NCBI RefSeq assembly: GCF_030412915.1
Contig: NZ_JAUHJR010000006.1
Location: 62,001 to 126,000, forward strand
DNA: 64,000 bases
Reading direction: 5' to 3'
From: Nocardioides abyssi
GTDB taxonomy: Bacteria; Actinomycetota; Actinomycetes; Propionibacteriales; Nocardioidaceae
Part shown: positions 52,233-60,985 of the stretch, piece by piece
Position numbering within the stretch: position 1 is the first letter of the stretch
Layout of the letters: every line of letters starts with the position of its first letter
Program-made: the position numbers and the translations under genes
The notes under the pieces: generated by a model
The model's database searches: none
Told to the model about the DNA's origin: nothing
The model's input: only the letters and a program-made list of their open reading frames with translations

Positions 52233-52745
52233 GTGGCCGCCCCGCGCACCGCCCGCCACCGCGACCAGCGGGGCTTCGTCTTCCCCTCGCCCGTGGTGAT
52301 GCTCAGCATCGTCGCGGTCGCGATGGCCGCGATCGCCTTCGTCGCCACCCGCGGCGGGGAGCCGACCGAGCGCGAGATCACGACCATCTCGGTCGAGGAG
52401 TCCGCGAGCCCCAGCCCGACCGCCTCGGCGTCCCCGACCGGCAAGCCCAAGCCCGCCAAGCCGCCCGTCCAGCGCGCGAAGGTCTACGTCGAGGTCTACA
52501 ACAACTCCGGGATCACCGGTCTCGCCGGCACCGTGGCCGACCGCGCCGGCCAGGCCGGCTGGCAGGTCGTCGGCTCCGACAACTGGGTCGGCACCATCCC
52601 GGCCTCCACCGTCTACTTCCCGCCGCGGCTCGAGCGGGCCGCGAAGGTCCTCGCCCTCGACCTCGGCGTCGAGCGCACCATGCCCGCCGTCGACCCCATG
52701 CGGCTGGACCGGCTCACGGTCATCCTGACCGGGCCGCTCGACTGA
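52233..52745 (+). CDS. Membrane-anchored LytR_C-domain protein
   Basis: 170 residues. A cytoplasmic basic N terminus, one membrane helix (VVMLSIVAVAMAAIAFVATRG), a Pro/Ser/Lys-rich linker, then a LytR C-terminal domain (VYVEVYNNSGITGLAGTVADRAGQAGWQVVGSDNW...STVYFPPRLERAAKVLA). The domain lacks the LCP catalytic part, so it is likely a wall-associated binding module. GTG 52233 lies 5 nt after the DUF3263 stop. Followed by hairpin 52761-52786. Confidence 0.87.
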   Translation: MAAPRTARHRDQRGFVFPSPVVMLSIVAVAMAAIAFVATRGGEPTEREITTISVEESASPSPTASASPTGKPKPAKPPVQRAKVYVEVYNNSGITGLAGTVADRAGQAGWQVVGSDNWVGTIPASTVYFPPRLERAAKVLALDLGVERTMPAVDPMRLDRLTVILTGPLD

Positions 52746-52760
52746 CCCCTCCCGCGCCCT

Positions 52761-52786
52761 CGTGCGTCCGCGTGGCCGGACGCACG
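52761..52786 (+). terminator. Hairpin terminator
   Basis: Perfect 10-bp arms CGTGCGTCCG (52761-52770) and CGGACGCACG (52777-52786), loop CGTGGC, 15 nt after the LytR_C gene. Confidence 0.75.
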
Positions 52787-52821
52787 TGTGCCGGGCGCCC
52801 CGGTCTGGGAACCTGAGGGGC

Positions 52822-53664
52822 ATGGAGTTCACCTCGCCCGAGGGGGAGCAGAAGTACGCCGCGCTGGTGCGCGCCGCGGACCGGGCCGTCATCGGCCTGG
52901 ACTTCGACGGCACCCTGTCGCCGATCGTCGACGACCCCACCCGGGCGCACATCCACCCCGATGCCGGCGAGGTGCTGGTCGACCTCGCCGAGGTCGTGGC
53001 CGCGGTCGCGGTCGTGACCGGCCGCCCGGCCCGCCAGGCGCTCGACCTCGGCGGCCTCGAGGCGGTCGGCAACGCGATCGGGGACGCCGGCAAGGAGCTC
53101 TACCTCTTCGGGCAGTACGGCAACGAGCGCTGGTCCTCCACCCGCCGCCGGATCGTCTCCCCGCGCCCGCCGCACGGGCTGGCGACGTTCCTGCGCGACC
53201 TGCCCCGCGCGCTGCGCCAGGCCGACGCCGCCGACGCCTGGGTCGAGGACAAGGGGCTCGCCCACGCCGTCCACACCCGCCGGCTGCCCGACCCCGCCGG
53301 CGCCTTCGAGCGGCTGCTCCCGGTGCTGCGCGACCTCGCCGGCCGCAACGGCCTGGTGCTCGAGCCGGGCCGCAACGTCATCGAGGTCCGCGCCCCCGGC
53401 ATGGACAAGGGCAAGGCCGTCGACGCGCTCGCCGCCGAGGTCGACGCGGGTGCGTTCCTCTTCGCCGGCGACGACCTGGGCGACCTCGAGGCCTTCGACG
53501 CCGTCTCCGCCCTCGGCAAGGACGGCCTGCCGACCCTGCTCGTCTGCTCGGCCTCCGACGAGGTCAGCGCGCTGGTCGACCGCGCCGACGTCGTCGTCCA
53601 CGGCCCCGACGGCGTCCTCGACCTCCTCCGCACCCTCACCGCCGACGCCCGCGCCACCCGCTGA
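52822..53664 (+). CDS. otsB: Trehalose-6-phosphate phosphatase
   Basis: Removes phosphate from trehalose 6-phosphate. 280 residues, HAD superfamily. Motif 1 IGLDFDGTLSPIVDDP, motif 2 VAVVTGRPARQ, KGKAVDAL and motif 4 FAGDDLGDLEAFDAV are present, and FGQYGNERW matches the family GLHG region. Distant from otsA in this window. ATG 52822 is preceded by GAGGGG. Downstream lies the repeat array at 53677. Confidence 0.92.
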   Translation: MEFTSPEGEQKYAALVRAADRAVIGLDFDGTLSPIVDDPTRAHIHPDAGEVLVDLAEVVAAVAVVTGRPARQALDLGGLEAVGNAIGDAGKELYLFGQYGNERWSSTRRRIVSPRPPHGLATFLRDLPRALRQADAADAWVEDKGLAHAVHTRRLPDPAGAFERLLPVLRDLAGRNGLVLEPGRNVIEVRAPGMDKGKAVDALAAEVDAGAFLFAGDDLGDLEAFDAVSALGKDGLPTLLVCSASDEVSALVDRADVVVHGPDGVLDLLRTLTADARATR

Positions 53665-53676
53665 CCCACCCGTTCC

Positions 53677-53833
53677 GCCGAGTCGGTACTTCTGGCCGGC
53701 CGAGTGGGCACTTCTGGTCGGCCGAGTCCTCACTTGTGACCGGCCGAGTCGGCAGAACCGGCGTACGACACCAGAACTGGCGACTCGGCGCGCACGAAGT
53801 GCCGACTCGGCATGCCACAGGTGCCGACTCGGC
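53677..53833. repeat. Array of seven 19-nt elements at exact 22-bp spacing, four direct then three inverted
   Basis: Direct copies start at 53677, 53699, 53721 and 53743 (GCCGAGTCGGTACTTCTGG and variants); inverted copies occupy 53771-53789, 53793-53811 and 53815-53833 (consensus end GCCGACTCGGC). Periods are 22 bp on both sides of a centre near 53766. The whole can fold into one large imperfect hairpin or bind a protein on one DNA face. It lies between otsB and the SAM riboswitch, with 69 further nt (53834-53902) showing nothing recognised. Confidence 0.85.
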
Positions 53834-53902
53834 GAGCGCCGGAAGTCCAGATGGCGGGACCGGGTTTCACGGAGTGGGACGGTCGACGTACTGTTCACGA
53901 CA

Positions 53903-54044
53903 GCTCATCCAGAGGGACAGAGGGAACGGCCCTGTGAAGTCCCGGCAACCGCCAACGTGCCTCCGCCCCCGGTCAGTCCGGGACGGTCGTCGGTAACGGT
54001 GCCAATTCCGCCCGGCACGACCGTCGTGACCCGGGGAAGATGAG
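53903..54044 (+). promoter_or_regulatory. SAM-I (S-box) riboswitch
   Basis: The conserved S-box core is present: CTCATCCAGAGGGACAGAGG at 53904-53923, then GGCCCTGTGAAGTCCCGGCAACC (53928-53950, with the GAAG and CGGCAACC pieces). P1 is closed by CTCATC (53904-53909) with GATGAG (54039-54044). The Shine-Dalgarno AAGGAGG (54045-54051) begins immediately after P1, with the ATG at 54058, so ligand binding could hide the ribosome site; the design points to translational control. No separate terminator stem is needed. Confidence 0.92.
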
Positions 54045-54057
54045 AAGGAGGTCGGGC

Positions 54058-55356
54058 ATGAGCGCTGCCGTTGTCGAGAAGTCCCAGCAGTCCCCGGAGA
54101 ACCAGGGGAACCAGGGCAAGGCCCGCGAGGGAGCGTTCGGCAATGCCCGGGCCCTCTCGTGTCGCGAGTGCGGCCACGAGGTCGAGCTGGGCCCCCACTA
54201 CGCCTGCAGCGAGTGCTTCGGCCCGTTGGAGATCGCCTACGACTTCCCGCAGGTCACCCGCGAGGAGATCGAGGCCGGTCCGCGCAACATCTGGCGCTAC
54301 AAGGCGCTGCTGCCGGTGCCGACCGACATCGAGACCAGCCCCAACACCGAGCCCGGATTCACCCGGCTGCTGCAGGCGAACAACCTCGCCGCCGAGCTGG
54401 GCCTGGCGAAGCTGTGGGTCAAGGACGACTCGACCAATCCCACCAACTCCTTCAAGGACCGGGTGGTCGCCTGCGCGCTGAGCGCGGCCCGCGAGCTCGG
54501 CGCGAAGGTGTTCGCGTGTCCGAGCACCGGCAACCTCGCCAACGCGGTCGCCGCGGCGGGCGCCCGTGCCGGCATGAAGACCGTCGTCTTCATCCCCAGC
54601 AACCTCGAGCAGCCCAAGCAGGTCAACTCCGCGGTCTTCACCGACTCGCTGGTCGCGGTGGAGGGCAACTACGACGACGTCAACAAGCTCGCCTCGGAGA
54701 TCGCGGGCGAGGAGGACGGCTGGGCGTTCGTCAACGTCAACGTCCGTCCCTACTACGCCGAGGGCTCCAAGACCCTCGGCTACGAGATCGCCGAGCAGCT
54801 CGGCTGGCGGCTGCCCGACCAGGTCGTCATCCCGGTCGCGAGCGGGTCGCAGCTGACCAAGGTGCACAAGGCCTTCCAGGAGCTGATCGCGCTCGGCCTG
54901 GTCGAGGAGAAGCCCTACAAGGTGTACGGCGCGCAGGCGGCCGGCTGCTCGCCGGTCTCGGTCGCCTACAAGGCCGGCGTCGACGCGATCCGTCCGGTCA
55001 AGCCCGATACCATCGCCAAGAGCCTGGCGATCGGCAACCCCGCCGACGGCATCTACGTGCTCGACGTCTGCCGGCAGACCGGCGGCGCGGTCGAGGACGT
55101 CACCGACGACGAGGTCCGCGAGGCGATCGTGCTGCTCGCCCGCACCGAGGGGATCTTCACCGAGACCGCCGGCGGCACCACGGTCGGCGTGCTGAAGAAG
55201 CTCGTCGAGTCCGGCCAGCTGGACCCCGAGCTCGAGACGGTCGTCATCAACACCGGCCACGGCCTGAAGACCCTCGACGCGGTCGCCGGCTCGGTCGGCC
55301 CCGTCGCGACGATCCCCCCGTCGTACGCCGCCTTCGCCGCCACCGGCCTGGCCTGA
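54058..55356 (+). CDS. thrC: Zinc-ribbon threonine synthase homologue, SAM-riboswitch-controlled (candidate homocysteine synthase)
   Basis: 432 residues. An N-terminal four-cysteine ribbon (CRECG...CSECFG, residues about 36-58) precedes the PLP fold-type II core; the Schiff-base lysine is near residue 133 in NPTNSFKDR, and the phosphate loop follows (STGNLANAVAAAGARAG). The late motif TAGGTTVGVLKKL is conserved. Usual annotation is threonine synthase from O-phosphohomoserine. However, it is under a SAM riboswitch and shares an operon with a ThiS/MoaD-like carrier ending GG-C. As recalled, in Streptomyces a ThrC homologue with a sulfur carrier (MetM/MetO) makes homocysteine from O-phosphohomoserine; this fits better. 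Both activities remain possible. Confidence 0.8.
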   Translation: MSAAVVEKSQQSPENQGNQGKAREGAFGNARALSCRECGHEVELGPHYACSECFGPLEIAYDFPQVTREEIEAGPRNIWRYKALLPVPTDIETSPNTEPGFTRLLQANNLAAELGLAKLWVKDDSTNPTNSFKDRVVACALSAARELGAKVFACPSTGNLANAVAAAGARAGMKTVVFIPSNLEQPKQVNSAVFTDSLVAVEGNYDDVNKLASEIAGEEDGWAFVNVNVRPYYAEGSKTLGYEIAEQLGWRLPDQVVIPVASGSQLTKVHKAFQELIALGLVEEKPYKVYGAQAAGCSPVSVAYKAGVDAIRPVKPDTIAKSLAIGNPADGIYVLDVCRQTGGAVEDVTDDEVREAIVLLARTEGIFTETAGGTTVGVLKKLVESGQLDPELETVVINTGHGLKTLDAVAGSVGPVATIPPSYAAFAATGLA

Positions 55357-55386
55357 TCCGCACCCGCCCGAGACCCAGGAGCCCCG

Positions 55387-55665
55387 ATGAGCGTCTCCGT
55401 CCGCATCCCGACCATCCTGCGCACCTACACCGACGGCGCGTCCGAGGTGACCGCCACCGGCGGCACGCTCGCCGAGGTCCTCGACGACCTCGAGGCGAAC
55501 CACGCCGGCATCAAGGCGCGGATCCTCGACGACAACGGGGCGCTCCGCCGCTTCGTCAACGTGTACGTCGGCAACGAGGACGTCCGGTTCCTCGACGAGC
55601 TCGCGACGCCGACGCCCGACGGCAGCCAGGTCTCGGTGATCCCCGCCGTCGCCGGGGGCTGCTGA
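55387..55665 (+). CDS. ThiS/MoaD-family sulfur-carrier protein
   Basis: 92 residues of ubiquitin-like fold (CysO/MetO type): VSVRIPTILRTYTDGASEVTATGGTLAEVLDDLE, LRRFVNVYVGNEDVRFL, and the terminus VIPAVAGGC. A thiocarboxylate is formed on the final Gly of GG; here a Cys follows GG, so a protease (for instance a JAMM type) would have to remove it first. No such protease is in the window. It starts 30 nt after the threonine-synthase homologue with GGAG before the ATG, so it shares the riboswitch-controlled mRNA. Confidence 0.88.
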   Translation: MSVSVRIPTILRTYTDGASEVTATGGTLAEVLDDLEANHAGIKARILDDNGALRRFVNVYVGNEDVRFLDELATPTPDGSQVSVIPAVAGGC

Positions 55666-55736
55666 CCCCCAGGCATCGGCCCGCCGTCCGCCGCGCCCCG
55701 ACCCCCGTCGTCCACAGGCCGGCGGCGGCTGGCGGC

Positions 55737-55797
55737 GTAGTCCGTGACGTTCGGCAGGCGGATCGGGCCGGATCACCTGCGGGACGTCACGGACTAC
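55737..55797. repeat. Inverted repeat after the sulfur-carrier operon
   Basis: GTAGTCCGTGACGT (55737-55750) and its complement at 55784-55797, perfect 14-bp arms, 33-nt spacer. Likely terminator of the riboswitch operon; similar in layout to 2971-3043. Confidence 0.7.
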
Positions 55798-55858
55798 CCC
55801 GACGGGCCGGGCGTGGACCTCACCTCCGGCGCCGCCGGCGTCCCCTAGGGTCGGCGCC

Positions 55859-56680
55859 GTGACGAACCCCGCCGCCGACCTCTACCTCGACCTGATGGCC
55901 AAGATGCTGGCCCGCTACGGGTTCGAGGGACGCAACGTGACGGTGAAGCTGCCCTCGCGCTCCTACGAGTCCTACCTGTGGGACCTCGTGCGCCGCGCCC
56001 TGAAGGGGCGCGACGTGCGGATGGTGGAGGCCGGCGAGTTCGACGCCGCCCGCCGCGAGGAGGGCCGCGACTGGCCGGCCGACGCCGAGACCATGATCGG
56101 CATGAAGCGGCTGGCCAACGTCCGCGCCTGCGTGGAGAGCGTGATCGCCGACGACGTGCCAGGGGACCTCATCGAGACCGGTGCCTGGCGCGGCGGCTCG
56201 TGCATCTACATGCGGGCGGTGCTCAAGGCGCACGGCGACACCTCGCGCACGGTGTGGGTGGCCGACTCCTTCGAGGGCCTGCCCGCGCCGGACGGCCGCT
56301 TCGAGGCCGACGCCGGCGACCAGCACCACACCCGCGACGAGCTGGCGATCTCGGTCGAGCAGGTGCAGGACAACTTCCGCCGCTACGACCTGCTCGACGG
56401 GCAGGTGAAGTTCCTCCAGGGCTGGTTCAGCGACACGCTGCCGACCGCCCCGATCGAGCGGCTGGCGGTGCTGCGTCTCGACGGCGACATGTACTCCTCG
56501 ACGATGGACGCCCTCGACGCCCTCTACGACAAGGTCTCGCCCGGCGGCTACGTCATCGTCGACGACTACGGCGCCGTGCCGGCCTGCGCGCAGGCGATCC
56601 ACGACTTCCGCGACGCCCGCGGCATCGACGACCCGATCGAGACCATCGACTGGGCCGGGGTCTTCTGGAGGAAGTCGTGA
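55859..56680 (+). CDS. TylF/macrocin O-methyltransferase-family protein
   Basis: 273 residues. SAM-binding [21 protein letters not shown], then [14 protein letters not shown], and the metal/SAM segment [37 protein letters not shown] typical of TylF. Family members methylate sugar hydroxyls in macrolide tailoring, but most chromosomal copies act on unknown glycans. GTG 55859 follows TAGGGT (55846-55851) by 7 nt. First gene of a three-gene unit with 4-nt overlaps. Confidence 0.9.
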   Translation: MTNPAADLYLDLMAKMLARYGFEGRNVTVKLPSRSYESYLWDLVRRALKGRDVRMVEAGEFDAARREEGRDWPADAETMIGMKRLANVRACVESVIADDVPGDLIETGAWRGGSCIYMRAVLKAHGDTSRTVWVADSFEGLPAPDGRFEADAGDQHHTRDELAISVEQVQDNFRRYDLLDGQVKFLQGWFSDTLPTAPIERLAVLRLDGDMYSSTMDALDALYDKVSPGGYVIVDDYGAVPACAQAIHDFRDARGIDDPIETIDWAGVFWRKS

Positions 56681-57006
56681 GCGACCAGCCCGTCGAGCAG
56701 GGCCCGGCGGCCGTGGACGCCGGCCTCAAGCGGCTCGAGACCGAGCTGAGGGCGGCGCGGCGCTTCGGTGCGCGCGCCACCCGGCAGATGCATGCCGCGG
56801 TCGCGGCCGACCTCGAGGCCGCGGAGCGACGAGCGCGCCGGGCCGAGCGACGCGCCGCGGAGGCCGAGGCCCGCGCCGCCCGCGCCGAGCGCCGGGCCCG
56901 CCGGCTCGAGCGCGAGCTGGCCGAGGTCCGCTCGAGCACCACCTGGCGCGCCGGCCGCGCGGTCGTCGCCGTGCCCGCCCGGCTCAAGCGGCTGACCGGC
57001 CGGTGA
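56677..57006 (+). CDS. Small coiled-coil protein with glycosyltransferase-type C-terminal motif
   Basis: 109 residues. Residues about 15-85 form an almost pure charged coiled coil (heptads of Ala, Arg, Glu: [20 protein letters not shown]). The end [20 protein letters not shown] resembles the SSTTWR motif common at the ends of wall-glycan glycosyltransferases and methyltransferases, suggesting it may dock such enzymes or an acceptor. GTG overlaps the methyltransferase stop and its own stop overlaps the next GTG. No enzyme motif. Confidence 0.75.
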   Translation: MSDQPVEQGPAAVDAGLKRLETELRAARRFGARATRQMHAAVAADLEAAERRARRAERRAAEAEARAARAERRARRLERELAEVRSSTTWRAGRAVVAVPARLKRLTGR

Positions 57007-57857
57007 GGTCGGCCCTCCTCGCGACGTTCTGCCTGCTGCCCGACGGCGAGCCGGGCGGCGACCTGCTCGTCGCGGCGTTGGCCGCCCGCGGCGTCGAGGC
57101 GCGGTGGGTCGTCTGGGACGACCCGGAGGTCGACTGGGCCGCCGCGGACCTCGTCGTCCTGCGGTCGACGTGGGACTACCAGCGGCGGTACGACGAGTTC
57201 CTGGCCTGGGCGCGCGGCGTCGAGCAGGTGACGCGGCTGCTGCACGGCGCCGACGTCGTCGCGTGGAACGCCGACAAGGCCTACCTGCTCGAGCTCGCCG
57301 AGCACGTCCCGGTCGTCCCCACCGCGCTGCTGGCCGACCGCGGCCTCGTGCCGGACCTGCAGGCGGCGATCGACCGCTGGGGGACCGTCGTGGTCAAGCC
57401 GCGGACGGGCGCCGGTGGCGTGGGCGTCGTGGTCGCCGCCACCACCGACGACCTCCGCCTGGAGGGGCTCGTCGCCGGCCCGTGGGTCGTCCAGCCGCTG
57501 GTGCAGTCGGTGCGGACGGCGGGGGAGTCGTCGGTGTGGGTGCTCGACGGCGAGATCGTGGGGCAGGTCGACAAGCGCCCGGCGGGCGAGGAGGTGCGCG
57601 TGCACGAGGTGTACGGCGGCAGCTCGGTCGCCGTGCCCGTCGACCCGGCCCGCGCGGAGGTGGCCCGGGCGGCCGTGGCCGCAGGCGGGCGGCTGCTGGG
57701 CTCGGCGCCGGCGTACGCCCGGGTCGACCTGGTGCTGCTCGACGAGGGCTGGGCGGTGAGCGAGCTGGAGCTGATCGAGCCGGGTCTCTTCCTCGACCTC
57801 GCGCCGGGGCTGGCCGAGCCGTTCGCCGACCTCGTCCGGTCCACCCTCGACGGCTGA
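57003..57857 (+). CDS. ATP-grasp ligase-like protein
   Basis: 284 residues. ATP-grasp pattern: [17 protein letters not shown] (glycine-rich loop after the conserved lysine), [64 protein letters not shown] (metal Asp/Glu). Resembles glutathione-synthetase/RimK or DcsG-like proteins, which join amino or carboxyl groups. In its operon with a TylF methyltransferase it may modify a small molecule or wall component. Function is open. Confidence 0.82.
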   Translation: MRSALLATFCLLPDGEPGGDLLVAALAARGVEARWVVWDDPEVDWAAADLVVLRSTWDYQRRYDEFLAWARGVEQVTRLLHGADVVAWNADKAYLLELAEHVPVVPTALLADRGLVPDLQAAIDRWGTVVVKPRTGAGGVGVVVAATTDDLRLEGLVAGPWVVQPLVQSVRTAGESSVWVLDGEIVGQVDKRPAGEEVRVHEVYGGSSVAVPVDPARAEVARAAVAAGGRLLGSAPAYARVDLVLLDEGWAVSELELIEPGLFLDLAPGLAEPFADLVRSTLDG

Positions 57858-57863
57858 GTGCTT

Positions 57864-57890
57864 CTTGCACTCGCCTGGGGCGAGTGCTAA
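57864..57890. promoter_or_regulatory. CIRCE element 1 (HrcA operator)
   Basis: CTTGCACTC, 9-nt spacer, GAGTGCTAA; eight of nine positions of the left half match TTAGCACTC closely and the right half is perfect. Begins 7 nt after the ATP-grasp stop. Controls groEL. Confidence 0.93.
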
Positions 57891-57898
57891 ACATGGGG

Positions 57899-57925
57899 TT
57901 GGCACTCTCGCCATGAGAGTGACAA
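57899..57925. promoter_or_regulatory. CIRCE element 2 (HrcA operator)
   Basis: TTGGCACTC, 9-nt spacer, GAGTGACAA; two mismatches from the inverted repeat. 35 nt centre-to-centre from element 1. Two HrcA sites upstream of groEL imply strong heat-shock repression. Confidence 0.9.
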
Positions 57926-57945
57926 ACCGGATCGGTGCCAGCTGA

Positions 57946-59685
<1,740 letters not shown>

Positions 59686-59726
59686 CCGCCCGCTCCTCGA
59701 GCGAAGCGAGAGGAGCGACCGGGCGG
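59686..59726 (+). terminator. Imperfect hairpin just after groEL
   Basis: CGCTCCTC (59691-59698) pairs with GAGGAGCG (59710-59717), and outer GC tracts extend the stem to about 59726. Confidence 0.55.
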
Positions 59727-59729
59727 GCA

Positions 59730-59790
59730 GGTTGAGGAGCGTCGGCGCGGACCGAGCGAAGCGAGGAACGCGCGACGCGTCTCGAAACCC
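59730..59790. repeat. Common Nocardioides-type intergenic repeat relic
   Basis: Runs from GTTGAGGAGCG to CGTCTCGAAACCC, a layout that recurs in related genomes as an inverted, mobile-like unit (from memory, not checked). A shorter form (GTCTCGAGAC...CCTTCCTCGACC) lies at about 7059-7088. Confidence 0.45.
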
Positions 59791-59839
59791 AGTCGCCTGG
59801 CAGATCAGGACCACGCAGCACCAGCAGCACCAGCAGCAC

Positions 59840-59873
59840 CAGCAGGGCCCCCGCTCCGGCGGGGGCCCTGCTG
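59840..59873 (+). terminator. Strong hairpin terminator before ridA
   Basis: Perfect 15-bp arms 59840-59854 and 59859-59873, loop TCCG. Preceded by CAGCAC trinucleotide-like repeats (59815-59840). Confidence 0.85.
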
Positions 59874-59915
59874 TCGTGTCCGGCTCTCGTGTCCGGATGG
59901 CGGGAGACTGGCCCC

Positions 59916-60308
59916 ATGAGCCGCGTCGAGCTGGTCCGAGCACCGTCGTTGGACGGGTCCGTCCCCTACGCGTACGCCGCGGTGGCCGGTGACCTGGTCC
60001 TCACCGCGGGCGCGTGCCCGCTCGACGAGGCCGGCGCGGTGGTGTGCCCCGGCGACGTGGCCGGCCAGGCCGCGCAGGTGATGGCCAACCTGGTCGTCGC
60101 GCTCGAGGCCGCCGGCTGCGGGCTGGCCGACGTCGCGAAGTCGACGGTGTACGTCGCCTCCGCCGACCGCGCCGACCTCGTCGCCGCCTGGGACGTCGTC
60201 CGCGCGGCGTTCGGCGACCACGACGCACCCAGCACGCTGCTCGGCGTCGCCTGCCTCGGCTACCCCGGCCAGCTGGTCGAGGTCGAGGCGGTCGCGCTGC
60301 GTCCATGA
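59916..60308 (+). CDS. RidA/YjgF family protein
   Basis: 130 residues. LAPSLDGSVPYAYAAVAGDLVLTAGACPLDEAGAVV and STLLGVACLGYPGQLVEVEAVAL show the RidA fold. Members deaminate reactive imine or enamine intermediates released by PLP enzymes. The arginine near position 105 typical of the active RidA subgroup is not evident in this region, so it may belong to another Rid clade. ATG 59916 follows GAGACT by 6 nt, a weak -10. Confidence 0.85.
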   Translation: MSRVELVRAPSLDGSVPYAYAAVAGDLVLTAGACPLDEAGAVVCPGDVAGQAAQVMANLVVALEAAGCGLADVAKSTVYVASADRADLVAAWDVVRAAFGDHDAPSTLLGVACLGYPGQLVEVEAVALRP

Positions 60309-60350
60309 TCGGGGCCCGTGATCCCGGACCCCGTATCCCGGCTGCCGGAC

Positions 60351-60402
60351 GGGGTCGTGTGCCCGAGGACGCGGGCGGGCGCGTCCTGGGGCACACGACC
60401 CC
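60351..60402. repeat. Nested palindrome, GGTCGTGTGCC family, copy 2
   Basis: Perfect 14-bp outer arms 60351-60364 and 60389-60402, inner 7-bp arms GGACGCG (60367-60373) and CGCGTCC (60380-60386). Same word GGTCGTGTGCC as 41260-41307. Lies upstream of the sigma factor gene. Confidence 0.85.
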
Positions 60403-60427
60403 GCGGTGCGCGTGCGAGGGTGGGGCC

Positions 60428-60985
60428 GTGGCCGAGGTGGACGCGGGGGAGCAGGACCGCAGGGCGCGGTTCGAGGCGATGGCGCCCGGGCTCGTCGAGC
60501 CGCTGCGGCGGTTCCTGGTGCGGCGCACCGACCACGCGACCGCCGACGACGTCCTCTCCGAGACGCTCCTGGTCTGCTGGCGGCGGCTGGACGAGGTGCC
60601 GGACGAGCCGCTGCCGTGGGCCTACGCCGTGGCTCGCCACGCCCTCGCGAACGCCGAGCGCGGCGCCCGCCGGCAGCGTCGGGTCGCGGCGAAGGTGGCC
60701 ACCCTCGACCCGCCGCCCGAGGCCGCAGCCGCGCCGGACGACGGCCCGCCCGGCGACGTACCCCTCGACGAGGCGCTCGCCGCCCTCCGCGCCGACGAGG
60801 CCGAGCTGCTGCGCCTGTGGGCCTGGGAGCAGCTGGGCCCGAGCGAGATCGCGATCGTGCTGGACCTGACCCCGAACGCGGTCAGCATCCGCCTGCACCG
60901 CGCCCGGCAGAAGCTGCGCGAGGAGCTGCGAAAGATCGAGGCCGCTGCCGGACATGAGGGGTCGAGAGGGAGGAGCAGGTCATGA
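60428..60985 (+). CDS. ECF-type RNA polymerase sigma factor
   Basis: 185 residues. Region 2: RFLVRRTDHATADDVLSETLLVCWRRLDEVP (the DDVLSET helix of core binding), region 4: LWAWEQLGPSEIAIVLDLTPNAVSIRLHRARQKLREEL. An acidic/proline linker (PPPEAAAAPDDGPPGD) separates them. GTG 60428 follows a GAGGGT hexamer by 6 nt. Its stop overlaps the start of a membrane protein with an anti-sigma-like design (ATGA), so the two are coupled. Regulon unknown. Confidence 0.87.
   Translation: MAEVDAGEQDRRARFEAMAPGLVEPLRRFLVRRTDHATADDVLSETLLVCWRRLDEVPDEPLPWAYAVARHALANAERGARRQRRVAAKVATLDPPPEAAAAPDDGPPGDVPLDEALAALRADEAELLRLWAWEQLGPSEIAIVLDLTPNAVSIRLHRARQKLREELRKIEAAAGHEGSRGRSRS

Noticed and set aside
53677-53833. 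CRISPR array
   Set aside because: Repeats are 19 nt with only 3-nt gaps at 22-bp period, no 28-37 nt spacers, half are inverted, and no cas genes are present.
59815-59840. CAGCAC repeats as a coding low-complexity region
   Set aside because: No start, ribosome site or continuity; the repeat leads directly into the terminator stem.
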